The notes under the pieces are model-generated. The model saw nothing but the letters and a program-made list of their open reading frames with translations. It was not told the origin of the DNA and did not search any database. A program made the translations under genes and the position numbers. A stretch of 64,000 bases of DNA, from positions 1,612,001 through 1,676,000 of the forward strand of contig NZ_JAGKSR010000001.1 of the NCBI RefSeq assembly GCF_017939615.1, read 5' to 3'. Each line of letters opens with the position of its first letter. Positions within the stretch are counted from its first letter, which is position 1. Positions 52,487 through 62,972 of this stretch are shown one piece after another. This DNA comes from Microbacterium sp. BLY. GTDB taxonomy: Bacteria > Actinomycetota > Actinomycetes > Actinomycetales > Microbacteriaceae.

Positions 52487-53481
52487 GCCTTGCCCTCCTC
52501 GGCGGCGTCCTCGGCCTCGACCTCGGCCTCGACCTCCGTCTCGATCTGCTCGCGGATGCGCTCCGCGTCGGCGTCGGAGATCACCGGGAGACGTCCGGTG
52601 ACGGCGCCGAGGTCCACGTCCTGGTGGGCGCCGAGGTAGGCGTCCACCACCGCCGGGTCCTCCATGACGGTCTCCGGCGGCCCCTCGGCCACCACTCTGC
52701 CCTCGGCCATCACGACGACCCAGTCGGCGATGTGGCGCACCATGTGCATGTCGTGCTCCACGAAGAGGACCGTCATGCCGAGGTCCTTGAGGTCGAGGAT
52801 GTGATCGAGGAGGGACTGCGTGAGGGCGGGGTTCACCCCGGCCATCGGCTCGTCCAGCATCACCAGGCTGGGGTCGCTCATGAGCGCCCTGGCCATCTCC
52901 AGGAGCTTGCGCTGCCCGCCCGACAGGGACGCCGCGAAGTCCTGCTCCTTCGCGTCGAGCTTGAAGCGCACGAGGAGCTCGTGGGCGCGCTGCTCGATCT
53001 CCTGCTCCTGCTTCCGCCAGAGGAAGGGGAACAGGCCGGCCCAGAAGCCCTCGCCGCGCTGGTCCTTCGCGCCGAGCTTCATGTTCTCCAGCACGGTCAG
53101 CAGCGACAGCGACTTGGTGAGCTGGAACGTGCGGACCTGCCCCATCCGGGCGACCTTGAAGGACGGGATGCCGGAGAGGTTCTTGCCGTCGTACGACCAG
53201 GTGCCGCTGTTGGGCTTGTCGAAGCCGCACAGGAGGTTGAACAGCGTCGTCTTGCCGGCGCCGTTCGGTCCGATCAGAGCGGTGATGGCTCCGCGGGGGA
53301 TCTCGAGGTGATCGACGTCGACGGCGGTGAGGCCGCCGAAGCGCCGCTGGACGGCGTCGACGACGAGGATCGGGTCGACCTTCTTGACGCCGGGCGCCGG
53401 GGGACCGACGGCGAGACCGGTGGTCTTGGCGCGCGGGGTGCTCTTCGCGGGCGTGACGGCCGCGTCGTTCTCACTTGACAA
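52483..53481 (-). CDS. livG: Branched-chain amino acid ABC transporter ATP-binding protein LivG
   Basis: 332 aa. About 35 extra N-terminal residues precede the ABC domain (GPNGAGKTTLFNLLCGF Walker A near 74-90; SLSGGQRKLLEMARALM signature; MLDEPMAGVNP Walker B; VLFVEHDMHMV). The C-terminal tail is an acidic Glu-Val-Glu-Ala repeat helix of about 30 residues not found in short LivG proteins. It overlaps livM by 11 bp and livF by 4 bp. Confidence 0.95.
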   Translation of the reverse strand: MSSENDAAVTPAKSTPRAKTTGLAVGPPAPGVKKVDPILVVDAVQRRFGGLTAVDVDHLEIPRGAITALIGPNGAGKTTLFNLLCGFDKPNSGTWSYDGKNLSGIPSFKVARMGQVRTFQLTKSLSLLTVLENMKLGAKDQRGEGFWAGLFPFLWRKQEQEIEQRAHELLVRFKLDAKEQDFAASLSGGQRKLLEMARALMSDPSLVMLDEPMAGVNPALTQSLLDHILDLKDLGMTVLFVEHDMHMVRHIADWVVVMAEGRVVAEGPPETVMEDPAVVDAYLGAHQDVDLGAVTGRLPVISDADAERIREQIETEVEAEVEAEDAAEEGKA

Positions 53482-54448
53482 AGGTCATCTCCCTCTTGTT
53501 CCCGAGGATGCCCTGCGGGCGGAACACGACGATGAGCATCAGCACGACGCCGATGAGGATGTAGCGGACCACGTCGGCCTGCGCGCTCGTCATGGGCAGG
53601 TAGCCGGCGGTGGCCATCGCGGGCAGCAGGGCGCCGAGGAAGGCGAACACCACCCAGAACAGCACCGCGCCGAGGGTCGGACCGAACACCGTGGCCGCGC
53701 CGCCGAGGAGGAGGATCGTCCACAGGAAGAACGTCAGCGACGTCGAGTAGCTGCCGGGGATGACCGCCGACGGGAGGACGAAGACGATGCCGCCCAGGGC
53801 ACCGATCACGCCGCCGACCACGAGCGCCTGCATCTTGTAGGCGAAGACGTTCTTGCCGAGCGACCGCACGGCGTCCTCGTCCTCGCGGATGCCCTTCAGC
53901 ACCCGGCCCCACGGGCTGCGCATCAGCGCCCACACCACGAGGATCGTCAGCGCGAGCGTGAGCAGACCGAACACGCGCACCCACAGGTCGTTCGCGTTGT
54001 AGGTCCACGGCCCGAAGCCGTACGTCCCCGGGGGGAACGGGTTCGCGTCGCGGAAGCTCTGGTGGTAGCCGGAGAGCCCGCCCGCGGAGTTCGTCCAGTC
54101 CTTGAACAGCTCCGTCACGAACATCAGGCGCACCACCTCTGCGGCCGCGATGGTCGCGATGGCGAGGTAGTCGGCGCGCAGGCGGAGGGTCGGGATGCCG
54201 AGCAGCAGGGCGAAGAGGGCTCCGCCCGTGACGCCGACGAGGACGCCGATCCACCACGGCACGCCGAAGGTGAGGATCGAGATCGCGTAGCCGTAGCCGC
54301 CGATCGCCATGAACGCCGCCATGCCGAAGTTGAGCAGACCCGTGTAGCCGAAGTGCACCGCGAGTCCGGTGGCCGCGAGCGCGTAGGCGATCGTCGTCGG
54401 GCTGAAGAGGTAGGAGGCGGTGTTGCCGAAGATGCTTCCGAAGTCCAT
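53471..54448 (-). CDS. livM: Branched-chain amino acid ABC transporter permease LivM
   Basis: 325 aa with about nine membrane helices. GYTGLLNFGMAAFMAIGGY near the start and SPWGRVLKGIREDEDAVRSLGKNVFAYK (the EAA-type loop contacting the ATPases) are LivM features. The C-terminus is FRPQGILGNKRE. It lies 3 bp after the livH stop and overlaps livG. Confidence 0.94.
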   Translation of the reverse strand: MDFGSIFGNTASYLFSPTTIAYALAATGLAVHFGYTGLLNFGMAAFMAIGGYGYAISILTFGVPWWIGVLVGVTGGALFALLLGIPTLRLRADYLAIATIAAAEVVRLMFVTELFKDWTNSAGGLSGYHQSFRDANPFPPGTYGFGPWTYNANDLWVRVFGLLTLALTILVVWALMRSPWGRVLKGIREDEDAVRSLGKNVFAYKMQALVVGGVIGALGGIVFVLPSAVIPGSYSTSLTFFLWTILLLGGAATVFGPTLGAVLFWVVFAFLGALLPAMATAGYLPMTSAQADVVRYILIGVVLMLIVVFRPQGILGNKREMTFVK

Positions 54449-54451
54449 GTG

Positions 54452-55804
54452 TCAGCCCAACCTTTCCTTGCGTCCGAGGATGCCCTGCGGTCGCACGAGC
54501 AGGATGATGATCAGCGCCACGAGTGCGCTGGCGTACTTGAGGTCGGTCGGCACGCCCAGCAGTGTGGAGACCTCGACCGCGAGTCCGACGATGATCGAGC
54601 CGATCAGGGCGCCGATCGCCGAGCCGAGGCCGCCGAGCGTAATGGCGCAGAACATCAGGAGCAGCATCTGCATGCCCATGTCCCACTTCACGCCGGGCCG
54701 GAAGTACGCCCAGAGGATGCCGGAGATCGCCGCCAGGGTGCCGGCGAGGATCCACACGATCCGGATGACCTTGTCGACGTCGATGCCGGAGGCCGCGGCC
54801 AGCTGCGGGTTGTCGGAGATGGCTCTGGTCGCCTTGCCGGTGCGGGTGCGCGTGAGGAAGAACGCGACGCCGAGGATGACGATGATGCTGACCGCCATGC
54901 CGACGAGGTCGATGTACGACAGCGAGATCGGCCCGAAGCGGATCGGCTCCGGGCTGGCGCCGGGCAGCTGATACGTGTTGCCGCCGATGATGTACTGCAG
55001 GCCGTAGCGCAGGGCCAGCGAGAGGCCGATGCTGACGATCATGAGCTGGACGACGCCGAGGCCCCGCCGCCGCAGCGGCTTCCAGATCCCCGCGTCGAGG
55101 GCCCAGCCGAGCGCGGCGCCGCCGATGACCGCGGCGATGATGCCCGCCCAGAGCGGCAGCTGCCAGAAGGAGGTGAAGACCAGCGTGATCACCGCACCCC
55201 AGGTCACCATCTCGCCGTGCGCGAAGTTCGACAGCCGCGTGGTGCCGTAGATCAGCGCGGCGCCCATCGAGGCGAGCCCCAGCAGGAGCCCGAAGTTCAG
55301 ACCACCCACCATGCGGGACAGGAGCTGGTCGAGGAAGGACACGGTCACCCGCTCGCCTTCGCCGAGGAAGAGGTTCACGATCTTCGTCCCGGTGAGACCG
55401 AACTCCAGCTCGAACGAGGCGGTGGTGCCGGAGACCGGCTGGATCCCCTCGGGCAGCTGCGTCGCGTCCACGATCACGCCGTCCGGGAGGGTCGATTCGT
55501 CCACCGTGAGGGTGTACGTCTCCTTCTCCGGCACATATAGCCGCCACTTGCCCTCGGCGTCCGTCTCGGTCTCGGCGTCGAAGCCATTGCCCTCGATCGT
55601 CATGACGACGCCCTCGACCGGCTCGTCACCGTTCGTGACCACGCCGGCGAAGTAGAAGTCGGTGACCTCCTGGCCGTCGTCCGTGGTCTCGGCGGAGGCC
55701 GCTGAGGGAGGGAGGAGGAGCGATGCCGCGAGCGCCATCAGGATTCCGAAGAAGGCGAAAGCCCAGGGGCGCTTCCGCGGTCCGGCGAGTGCTGTGGGTC
55801 CCAC
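54452..55804 (-). CDS. livH: LivH-type permease with N-terminal signal peptide and extracellular carboxypeptidase-regulatory-like domain
   Basis: 450 aa, about 150 longer than standard LivH. A signal/anchor (about 13-38, ending SAASAE) is followed by a beta-sandwich-like domain (about 45-145: FYFAGVVTNGDEPVEGVVMTIEG, then TDAEGKWRLYVPEKETYTLTV), which resembles carboxypeptidase regulatory/transthyretin-like domains. The LivH permease (from about 165; YGTTRLSNFAHGEMVTWGA) ends RPQGILGRKERL. GTG at 55804 has GGAGG five bases upstream, which fixes the start. The outer domain may contact LivK or the wall; its role is unknown. Confidence 0.9.
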   Translation of the reverse strand: MGPTALAGPRKRPWAFAFFGILMALAASLLLPPSAASAETTDDGQEVTDFYFAGVVTNGDEPVEGVVMTIEGNGFDAETETDAEGKWRLYVPEKETYTLTVDESTLPDGVIVDATQLPEGIQPVSGTTASFELEFGLTGTKIVNLFLGEGERVTVSFLDQLLSRMVGGLNFGLLLGLASMGAALIYGTTRLSNFAHGEMVTWGAVITLVFTSFWQLPLWAGIIAAVIGGAALGWALDAGIWKPLRRRGLGVVQLMIVSIGLSLALRYGLQYIIGGNTYQLPGASPEPIRFGPISLSYIDLVGMAVSIIVILGVAFFLTRTRTGKATRAISDNPQLAAASGIDVDKVIRIVWILAGTLAAISGILWAYFRPGVKWDMGMQMLLLMFCAITLGGLGSAIGALIGSIIVGLAVEVSTLLGVPTDLKYASALVALIIILLVRPQGILGRKERLG

Positions 55805-55820
55805 GCAACCTCCACTGTGA

Positions 55821-57557
<1,737 letters not shown>

Positions 57558-57583
57558 CCGCGGCCCCCGACCCGCGGGAGCGC

Positions 57584-57618
57584 ACGAGGGGCCGGATGCG
57601 ATGCATCCGGCCCCTCGT
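57584..57618. terminator. Bidirectional terminator after guaB
   Basis: A perfect 16-bp inverted repeat (57584-57599 with 57603-57618) with a 3-nt loop lies between convergent guaB and the membrane-protein gene. The apex again reads GGATGC/GCATCC. Confidence 0.88.
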
Positions 57619-57632
57619 CGTGTGCGGTGCGG

Positions 57633-58046
57633 TCAGCCGCAGCGGTAGGTGACCCCGCCGACATCCCAGACGCCGGGGCCGAGCTCGGCGCACATCCCGA
57701 TCACGCCGGCCAGGACGGTCACCAGCAGGACGATGCCGATGATCGCGAGGATCGTCAGGATCGCGCCGACGACGATGCCCGCGATCGCAAGGCCCTTGGG
57801 CGCCTTCGCCTTGCCGAGCTGGACGGCCGCGATGATGCTGAGGATGAGCCCCACGGGCGGCAGCAGGAACGCCAGCACGAGCCCGATGATCGACAGCACC
57901 CGCCCCGGGGGCGACGTCGGCGCGTCCTGCGCGTACGGGGAGCCGGGAGGCGGCGGAGCGGGCGCCGCGGGGAAGGACGAGGGCTCGCCGCCGGCGGGAG
58001 GCGGGGCAGCGGGCGGCGGGGAGTCGGGGGGTGGCGGGTTCGTCAT
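57633..58046 (-). CDS. DUF4190-like membrane protein
   Basis: 137 aa. A Pro/Ala-rich cytoplasmic N-terminus (about 1-47) is followed by two membrane segments (LSIIGLVLAFLLPPVGLILSIIAAVQLG and a second at about 85-112) with a KAKAPKGLAIAGI loop, as in DUF4190 proteins. The short C-terminus has two Cys. Function is unknown. The start at 58046 begins MTNPPPPDSPPP after an AAGGAGAG ribosome site. Confidence 0.75.
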   Translation of the reverse strand: MTNPPPPDSPPPAAPPPAGGEPSSFPAAPAPPPPGSPYAQDAPTSPPGRVLSIIGLVLAFLLPPVGLILSIIAAVQLGKAKAPKGLAIAGIVVGAILTILAIIGIVLLVTVLAGVIGMCAELGPGVWDVGGVTYRCG

Positions 58047-58147
58047 GGTCTCTCCTTGGTTTCCGGTCGTTGCCCAGAGCGTAGCGACGGCGGCGCGGAC
58101 GTGCCATCCCCCTTCCGTCGCCCGGGTGCCGGGCGTACCGTGCCGGT

Positions 58148-58459
58148 ATGTGCCGGAACATCGTCCCGTTGAACAACCTCGAACCCGCGGCCACCGATGA
58201 GGAATGCCGTGAGGCGGCCCTGCAGTTCGTGCGCAAGATCGCGGGGACGACGGCGCCGTCGCGCGCGAACCGCGAGGTCTTCGACCGCGCCGTGACCGAG
58301 ATCGCGGACGCGACACGGCGACTGCTCGACGACCTCGTCACCTCCGCGCCGCCGAAGAACCGCGAGGAGCAGGCCGAGAAGAGACGCGCCCGGTCGGCGG
58401 AGCGGTACGAGGCCATCCGGCGCTACCAGGAGGAGAAACGGACGGCGCGCGCGGGCTGA
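58148..58459 (+). CDS. DUF2277 domain-containing protein
   Basis: 103 aa. It opens MCRNIVPLNNLEPAATDEECREAALQFVRKIAG, the DUF2277 signature, and ends in a charged helix. It is a small cytoplasmic protein of unknown function, widespread in Actinobacteria. TACCGT (58136-58141) is 6 nt before the ATG with no Shine-Dalgarno, so it is probably leaderless. It is not obviously linked to the downstream signalling cluster: 139 bp separate them. Confidence 0.88.
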   Translation: MCRNIVPLNNLEPAATDEECREAALQFVRKIAGTTAPSRANREVFDRAVTEIADATRRLLDDLVTSAPPKNREEQAEKRRARSAERYEAIRRYQEEKRTARAG

Positions 58460-58598
58460 GGAGCCTGCGGGCCGGGGCCGAAGCCCTGTGCCAGAATCGA
58501 CGTACCCCGCTCGACTTTCCCCGCGGCCCGGTGATGAAGGCACCGCCGCCGCTATGCCGATCCCCCTCGGCAGGGAACCTCCCCAAGGAGAGCTGTAC

Positions 58599-59645
58599 AT
58601 GGCCGAGGCCGCCCCTCGCATCCTCGTCGTCGATGACGACCACGACGTCGCCCTGCTCGTCAAGACCGTCCTGGAACGGCGCGCGGGCTGTGTCGTCGAC
58701 CTCGCCGACGACGGCCCCTCCGCGATCGAGAAGGCGGCGCAGACGCCCCCCGACGTCGTGGTCACCGACATCGAGATGCCGGGGCTCAGCGGCCTCGAGC
58801 TTCTCGAGGAGCTGCGGCGCACGATGCCGACCGTGCCGGTCGTCGTGATGACGGCGCACGTCTCGGTGGAGTACGCGGTGTCCGCCCTGCGGGCGCAGGC
58901 CGACGAGTTCCTCACCAAGCCGCTCGACAACGCCCGCCTCGTCGAATCCGTCACGCGTCTCGTGGAGGAGTCCCGGCGTCGGAGGCGGGAGGCGAAGGAC
59001 GGCGAAGTCGTCCTCGCGATCGGGGCGCACCCCGACGACGTCGAGCTCGGCGTCGGCGGCATCCTCGCCGCGCACGCCGCGGCCGGCGACCGGATCACGA
59101 TCCTCACGCTCTCCCGCGGCGCCCGGGGCGGCGATGCGGACAGCCGTCAGCACGAGTCCCTCGCGGCGGCGGAGCTGCTGGGCGCCCGCCTCTTCGTCAA
59201 GGACCTCGTCGACACCGAGATCTCCGGCGGGGGGTCGACCGTACGCCTCATCGAGGAGGTCGTGCAGGAGATCCAGCCCACGATCGTCTACACCCACTCG
59301 CATCAGGACCGTCACCAGGACCATCGTGCGGTGAACGAGGCGACCGTCGTCGCCACCCGCCGCGTCGGGACGGTCGCGTGCTACCAGAGTCCGTCGGCGA
59401 CCATCGACTACCGGCCCACCCGGTTCGTCCGGATCGACCGCTTCCTCGACGACAAGCTGCGCCTGCTCGCGTGCTTCGAGTCGCAGACCTCCGTGAACCG
59501 CGACTACCTCGCTCCGGAGCTCGTCACGGCCACCGCCCGCTACTGGTCGCGGTTCGGCGGCGGACAGGCCGTCGAGCCGCTGGAGGTCGTGCGCGAGACC
59601 GCCGAGTTCGTCGGCGCCCATGAACTGACTCGACGGGAGAGTTGA
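58599..59645 (+). CDS. Response regulator receiver fused to PIG-L (LmbE-type) deacetylase
   Basis: 348 aa. The N-terminal receiver domain (about 6-125) has Asp12-14, phosphoacceptor Asp57, Thr85 and Lys107 in FLTKPL. After an Arg-rich hinge (126-131) comes a PIG-L domain with AHPDDVEL at 143-150 and the YTHSHQDRHQDH zinc-site block at 231-242. All key residues look intact. PIG-L enzymes remove the N-acetyl group from GlcNAc-type sugars, so phosphorylation may gate deacetylation directly. The ATG has AAGGAG 8 bases upstream. First gene of the cluster; the next gene starts 1 bp after its stop. Confidence 0.9.
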   Translation: MAEAAPRILVVDDDHDVALLVKTVLERRAGCVVDLADDGPSAIEKAAQTPPDVVVTDIEMPGLSGLELLEELRRTMPTVPVVVMTAHVSVEYAVSALRAQADEFLTKPLDNARLVESVTRLVEESRRRRREAKDGEVVLAIGAHPDDVELGVGGILAAHAAAGDRITILTLSRGARGGDADSRQHESLAAAELLGARLFVKDLVDTEISGGGSTVRLIEEVVQEIQPTIVYTHSHQDRHQDHRAVNEATVVATRRVGTVACYQSPSATIDYRPTRFVRIDRFLDDKLRLLACFESQTSVNRDYLAPELVTATARYWSRFGGGQAVEPLEVVRETAEFVGAHELTRRES

Positions 59646-60635
59646 ATGACGAAGCGCGTACTGGTCACCGGAGCCGGCGGTCCCGCCGGAGTCGCCGTGA
59701 TCCGGTCCCTCCTGAAGCGGGCCGACCTGACCGTGTTCGCCGCCGACATGGACGGATGGGCGAGCGGCATCTACCTCGTGCCTCCGGCGCAGCGCCGCCT
59801 GGTGCCTCCGGGGCGTGACGCGGACTTCGTCCCGGCGATCGCGCGGATGGTCGAGGAGGACGGCCTCGACCTCGTCATCTCGACGGTCGATGTGGAGCTG
59901 ATCGCCCTCGCGGACCGCCGGGAGGAGCTGGCGCCCGCCGTGCTGGCCGCGCCGCCCGCGGACACCCTGCACACCGCGCTCGACAAGCTGGCGCTGGCCG
60001 AACGCTGCGCGCCGACCGGTCGGGTGCCGCGCACCGTGCTCGCCGGCCCGGACGCCGCGGAGGTCGCGTGGGAGTTCCCCGTGTTCGCCAAGCCCCGCCA
60101 GGGTGCGGGCAGCCGGGGCGTGCGTCTCGTCCCCGATGCGGATGCCCTGGCGGCGCTGCCGCTGGACGAGGGCCTCATCGTGCAGGACTTCCTGCCGGGC
60201 GAGGAGTACTCGGTCGACGTGATCGCCGATGCGGCGGGCGGCGTGGTCGCCGCGGTGCCCCGCACCCGTGCCCGCGTGGACTCCGGCGTCGCCATCGCCG
60301 GCCGCACGCTGCGCGATCCCGAGCTGGAGGAGACGGCGGCGGCGATCGCCCGGGCGATCGGTCTCGTGGGCGTCGCGAACGTCCAGCTGCGCCGCGACCG
60401 GAACGGCCGCGCGGTGCTCCTCGAGGTCAACCCGCGTTTCCCCGGCGCGCTGCCGCTGACCATCGCGGCCGGCGTCGACATCCCGTCGCTCGTCGCCGAC
60501 CTCTTCCTCGGCCGGGAGATCCCGGTGCAGGTACCCTTCCGCGAGGTCGCCTCCGTGCGCTTCCTGGAGGATGTGATCGTCGAGGTCGACGACGTGCTCG
60601 TCTCCGCCCATGCCGGGCACCAGGAGGAACTGTGA
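59646..60635 (+). CDS. ATP-grasp domain protein (carbamoyl-phosphate-synthase-like)
   Basis: 329 aa. VLVTGAGGPAGVAVIRSLLKR is a Rossmann-like pre-ATP-grasp domain. FPVFAKPRQGAGSRGVRLV is the ATP-binding loop, IVQDFLPGEEYSVDVIAD the hinge, and VNVQLRRD-type/LEVNPRFPGALPLTI the metal-binding strand (Glu-x-Asn-x-Arg). It ligates a carboxylate to an amine or other nucleophile; the substrate is not identifiable. A sugar or glycan-precursor role is suggested by the neighbours. Its stop overlaps the PHP gene start. Confidence 0.85.
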   Translation: MTKRVLVTGAGGPAGVAVIRSLLKRADLTVFAADMDGWASGIYLVPPAQRRLVPPGRDADFVPAIARMVEEDGLDLVISTVDVELIALADRREELAPAVLAAPPADTLHTALDKLALAERCAPTGRVPRTVLAGPDAAEVAWEFPVFAKPRQGAGSRGVRLVPDADALAALPLDEGLIVQDFLPGEEYSVDVIADAAGGVVAAVPRTRARVDSGVAIAGRTLRDPELEETAAAIARAIGLVGVANVQLRRDRNGRAVLLEVNPRFPGALPLTIAAGVDIPSLVADLFLGREIPVQVPFREVASVRFLEDVIVEVDDVLVSAHAGHQEEL

Positions 60636-61345
60636 GCCATCCCGCCCTGCGCGGGGACCACCACGTCCACTCCACGTTCTCCGACGACGCGGTCTCCACC
60701 CTCGAGGAGAACGTGGCGGCCGCGGCGGCCGCGGGACTCGAGACCGTCCGTCTCGTCGATCACGTCCGGCAGAGCACCACGTGGGTGCCGGAGTACCTCG
60801 CGGCCGTCCGGCGCCTGCGGGTCCCCGAGGGGCTGACGGTGCTCACGGGGGTGGAGGCGAAGATCCTGGATGTGTCGGGCGCCCTCGACATCCCGACGCT
60901 GCCCGAGGGCATCGACCGCATCCTCATCGCCGACCACCAGTTCCCGGATGTCGACGGGCCGCTCGGCCCCTCCGCCGTCCGGGAGCGGATCGCCGCCGGC
61001 TGGGCGCCCGCCGACGTGCTGGACCGGTTCGTCGACGCGGTCATCGCGACCATGCGCCGGCACCCCGGCAACCAGCTCGCGCACTGCTTCTCGATCCTGC
61101 CCAAGATCGGTCTCGCCGAGGAGGACCTCGGGGCGGAGCGCCTGGACGCGTGGGCCCGTGCCGCCGCCGAGACGGACACCCTCGTCGAGGTCAACGAGAA
61201 GTGGACCTGCCCCGGCACGGACGCCCTGCGCGCCCTGGAGCGCGCCGGCGCCGCGATCGTCGCCTCGACCGACAGCCACGTCGCCGCGGATGTCGGCCGC
61301 TACGCGCGCATCCTCCCGCTGCTCGCGCGGACGGAGGGCCGCTGA
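60632..61345 (+). CDS. PHP-domain phosphoesterase
   Basis: 237 aa from a GTG overlapping the ATP-grasp stop. DHHVHSTFSDDA (9-20) supplies the HxH metal ligands. LVDHVRQ, LTGVEAKIL, ADHQFPDV, LAHCFSILPK and ASTDSHVAADV carry the remaining PHP metal-site residues. Members include histidinol-phosphatase-like and sugar-phosphate phosphatases. It probably removes a phosphate in the same pathway as the deacetylase and glycosyltransferase. Overlaps the next gene (TGATG). Confidence 0.87.
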   Translation: MSHPALRGDHHVHSTFSDDAVSTLEENVAAAAAAGLETVRLVDHVRQSTTWVPEYLAAVRRLRVPEGLTVLTGVEAKILDVSGALDIPTLPEGIDRILIADHQFPDVDGPLGPSAVRERIAAGWAPADVLDRFVDAVIATMRRHPGNQLAHCFSILPKIGLAEEDLGAERLDAWARAAAETDTLVEVNEKWTCPGTDALRALERAGAAIVASTDSHVAADVGRYARILPLLARTEGR

Positions 61346-62832
61346 TGCCCGAGCTCACCGGGATCGAGACCGTCGTCGTCGTCCTCCTGCTCCTGTGCGT
61401 GCTGATCGGCACCCTCCCGGTCGTGAACACCGGCCTGCAGTTCCTGATGCTGCCGTTGCACGCCTTCCGCAACCACTACGCCCGCGCCGCACCCCACCAC
61501 CCGCACGTGGCGGTCGTGATCCCGGCGTGGAACGAAGGACTCGTGATCGGACCCGCGATCGAGCGCCTGCTGCAGCTGGAGTATCCCGCCGACCGGCTGC
61601 GCGTGTTCGTCGTCGACGACGCCTCGACCGACGACACCCCCGCGATCGTGCAGCAGAAGGCGGCGACCTATCCGGGCCGCGTCGTGCACCTGCGGCGGGA
61701 GAAGGGCGGGGAAGGCAAGGCGCACACCCTCAACCACGGCCTCGACGTCGTCCTCGCGGACCCGTGGACCGAGGCGGTGCTCATCATGGACGCGGACGTG
61801 ATCTTCGCGCGGGACTCCCTGCGCAAGCTCACCCGCCACCTCGCCGACGAGAAGGTCGGCGCGGTCACGGCGTACATCGCGGAGGGCAGCAGGGACCGCA
61901 ACTACCTCACCCGCTTCATCGCGATCGAGTACGTGATCGGTCAGCTCTCGGCCCGTCGGACGCAGAACGTGGGCGGAGCCATCGCCTGCCTCGCCGGGGG
62001 CGCGCAGCTGCACTCCCGTGCGAACCTCGAGGCGATCGGCGGCCGCATCCCGACCGGGACGCTCGCCGAGGACACCATGACCACGTTCGAAAGCCAGCTC
62101 CACGGCCGCCGGATGGTGTTCGAGCCGCACGCGGTCGTGTACGCGGAGGAGCCGCGGACGATCGACAGCCTATGGAAGCAGCGTCTGCGCTGGGCGCGCG
62201 GGAACGTGCAGCTCACCTCGATCTACAAGAACCTCTGGTTCCGGCCAAGCCGCGCGCACAACCTCGGCAGCGTCTCCTTCGGGCTCGCCTGGTTCACGAT
62301 CCTGCTGATGCCGGCGCTCATGCTCCTCGCCGCCGCCGCGATGATCGTCCTCCTCGTCCTGCACAGCGACATCGCGGAGTTCGTCTTCCGGTTCATGTGG
62401 GTCGCGGCCGCGGGCATCTACATCTTCTCGATGCTCTTCTCCGCGCAGCTCGATCCGCGCATCGGGCGGCAGTCGTGGCGCGAGGTGATCATGTTCCCCG
62501 GACTCGGGGCCCTGATGCTCATGGCGCTGGCGCTCTTCCCCTGGGCGCTCGACGACCTGATCCGCGCCGTCGGACAGGAGCCGACCGAGCAGGCGCGTGT
62601 GCTGTGGCTCATCGCGTTCAACCTCTGGGGACCCGTCTCCCTGCTCGGCATCTGGCTCGCCCGTGCGGTCGAGCCGCTGCCGGGCGGGCGCTTCTTCGCC
62701 GGGCTGCTGCTCTACGTCTGCGGGTACGGATCGCTGCTCTGCGCGATCACCGCCGATTCCTACCTCAAAGAATGGCGCCGCGCGGACGCCTCCTGGATCA
62801 AGACCGAGAAGATCGGACGGGTCGACTCATGA
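61345..62832 (+). CDS. Membrane-bound processive family 2 glycosyltransferase
   Basis: 495 aa. An N-terminal membrane helix (about 8-38) precedes a GT-A domain with VVDDASTDD (89-97), DAD (149-151), a TED-like AED (241-243) and KQRLRWARG (278-286), the Q-x-x-R-W motif of processive GT2 enzymes (cellulose, chitin, hyaluronan, PNAG synthases). Four to five C-terminal membrane helices (about 305-475) form the export path. It probably polymerises and extrudes a glycan from a UDP-sugar. A neighbouring deacetylase makes a GlcNAc-containing product attractive, unproven. Confidence 0.9.
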   Translation: MPELTGIETVVVVLLLLCVLIGTLPVVNTGLQFLMLPLHAFRNHYARAAPHHPHVAVVIPAWNEGLVIGPAIERLLQLEYPADRLRVFVVDDASTDDTPAIVQQKAATYPGRVVHLRREKGGEGKAHTLNHGLDVVLADPWTEAVLIMDADVIFARDSLRKLTRHLADEKVGAVTAYIAEGSRDRNYLTRFIAIEYVIGQLSARRTQNVGGAIACLAGGAQLHSRANLEAIGGRIPTGTLAEDTMTTFESQLHGRRMVFEPHAVVYAEEPRTIDSLWKQRLRWARGNVQLTSIYKNLWFRPSRAHNLGSVSFGLAWFTILLMPALMLLAAAAMIVLLVLHSDIAEFVFRFMWVAAAGIYIFSMLFSAQLDPRIGRQSWREVIMFPGLGALMLMALALFPWALDDLIRAVGQEPTEQARVLWLIAFNLWGPVSLLGIWLARAVEPLPGGRFFAGLLLYVCGYGSLLCAITADSYLKEWRRADASWIKTEKIGRVDS

Positions 62833-62972
62833 GCGATGCCCCTGCGCACGATGCCGAGGTCGAGGAGATCGCCGCCGACCGGCGCGCGGAGTGGCGCCTC
62901 ATCCCGCAGGCGCTCCTCTCGCTGGCCGTCGTCGTCGTGATCGTCGTCGTCCGAGAGATGCTGCTGCGATGA
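62829..62972 (+). CDS. 47-aa single-pass membrane protein
   Basis: MSDAPAHDAEVEEIAADRR begins an acidic cytoplasmic segment. One hydrophobic helix (about 27-42, ALLSLAVVVVIVVV) ends in REMLLR. Overlaps of 4 bp with the glycosyltransferase and with the response regulator show it is a real, co-translated gene. It may be a small subunit of the synthase, as found with some other glycan synthases; no family recognised. Confidence 0.8.
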   Translation: MSDAPAHDAEVEEIAADRRAEWRLIPQALLSLAVVVVIVVVREMLLR

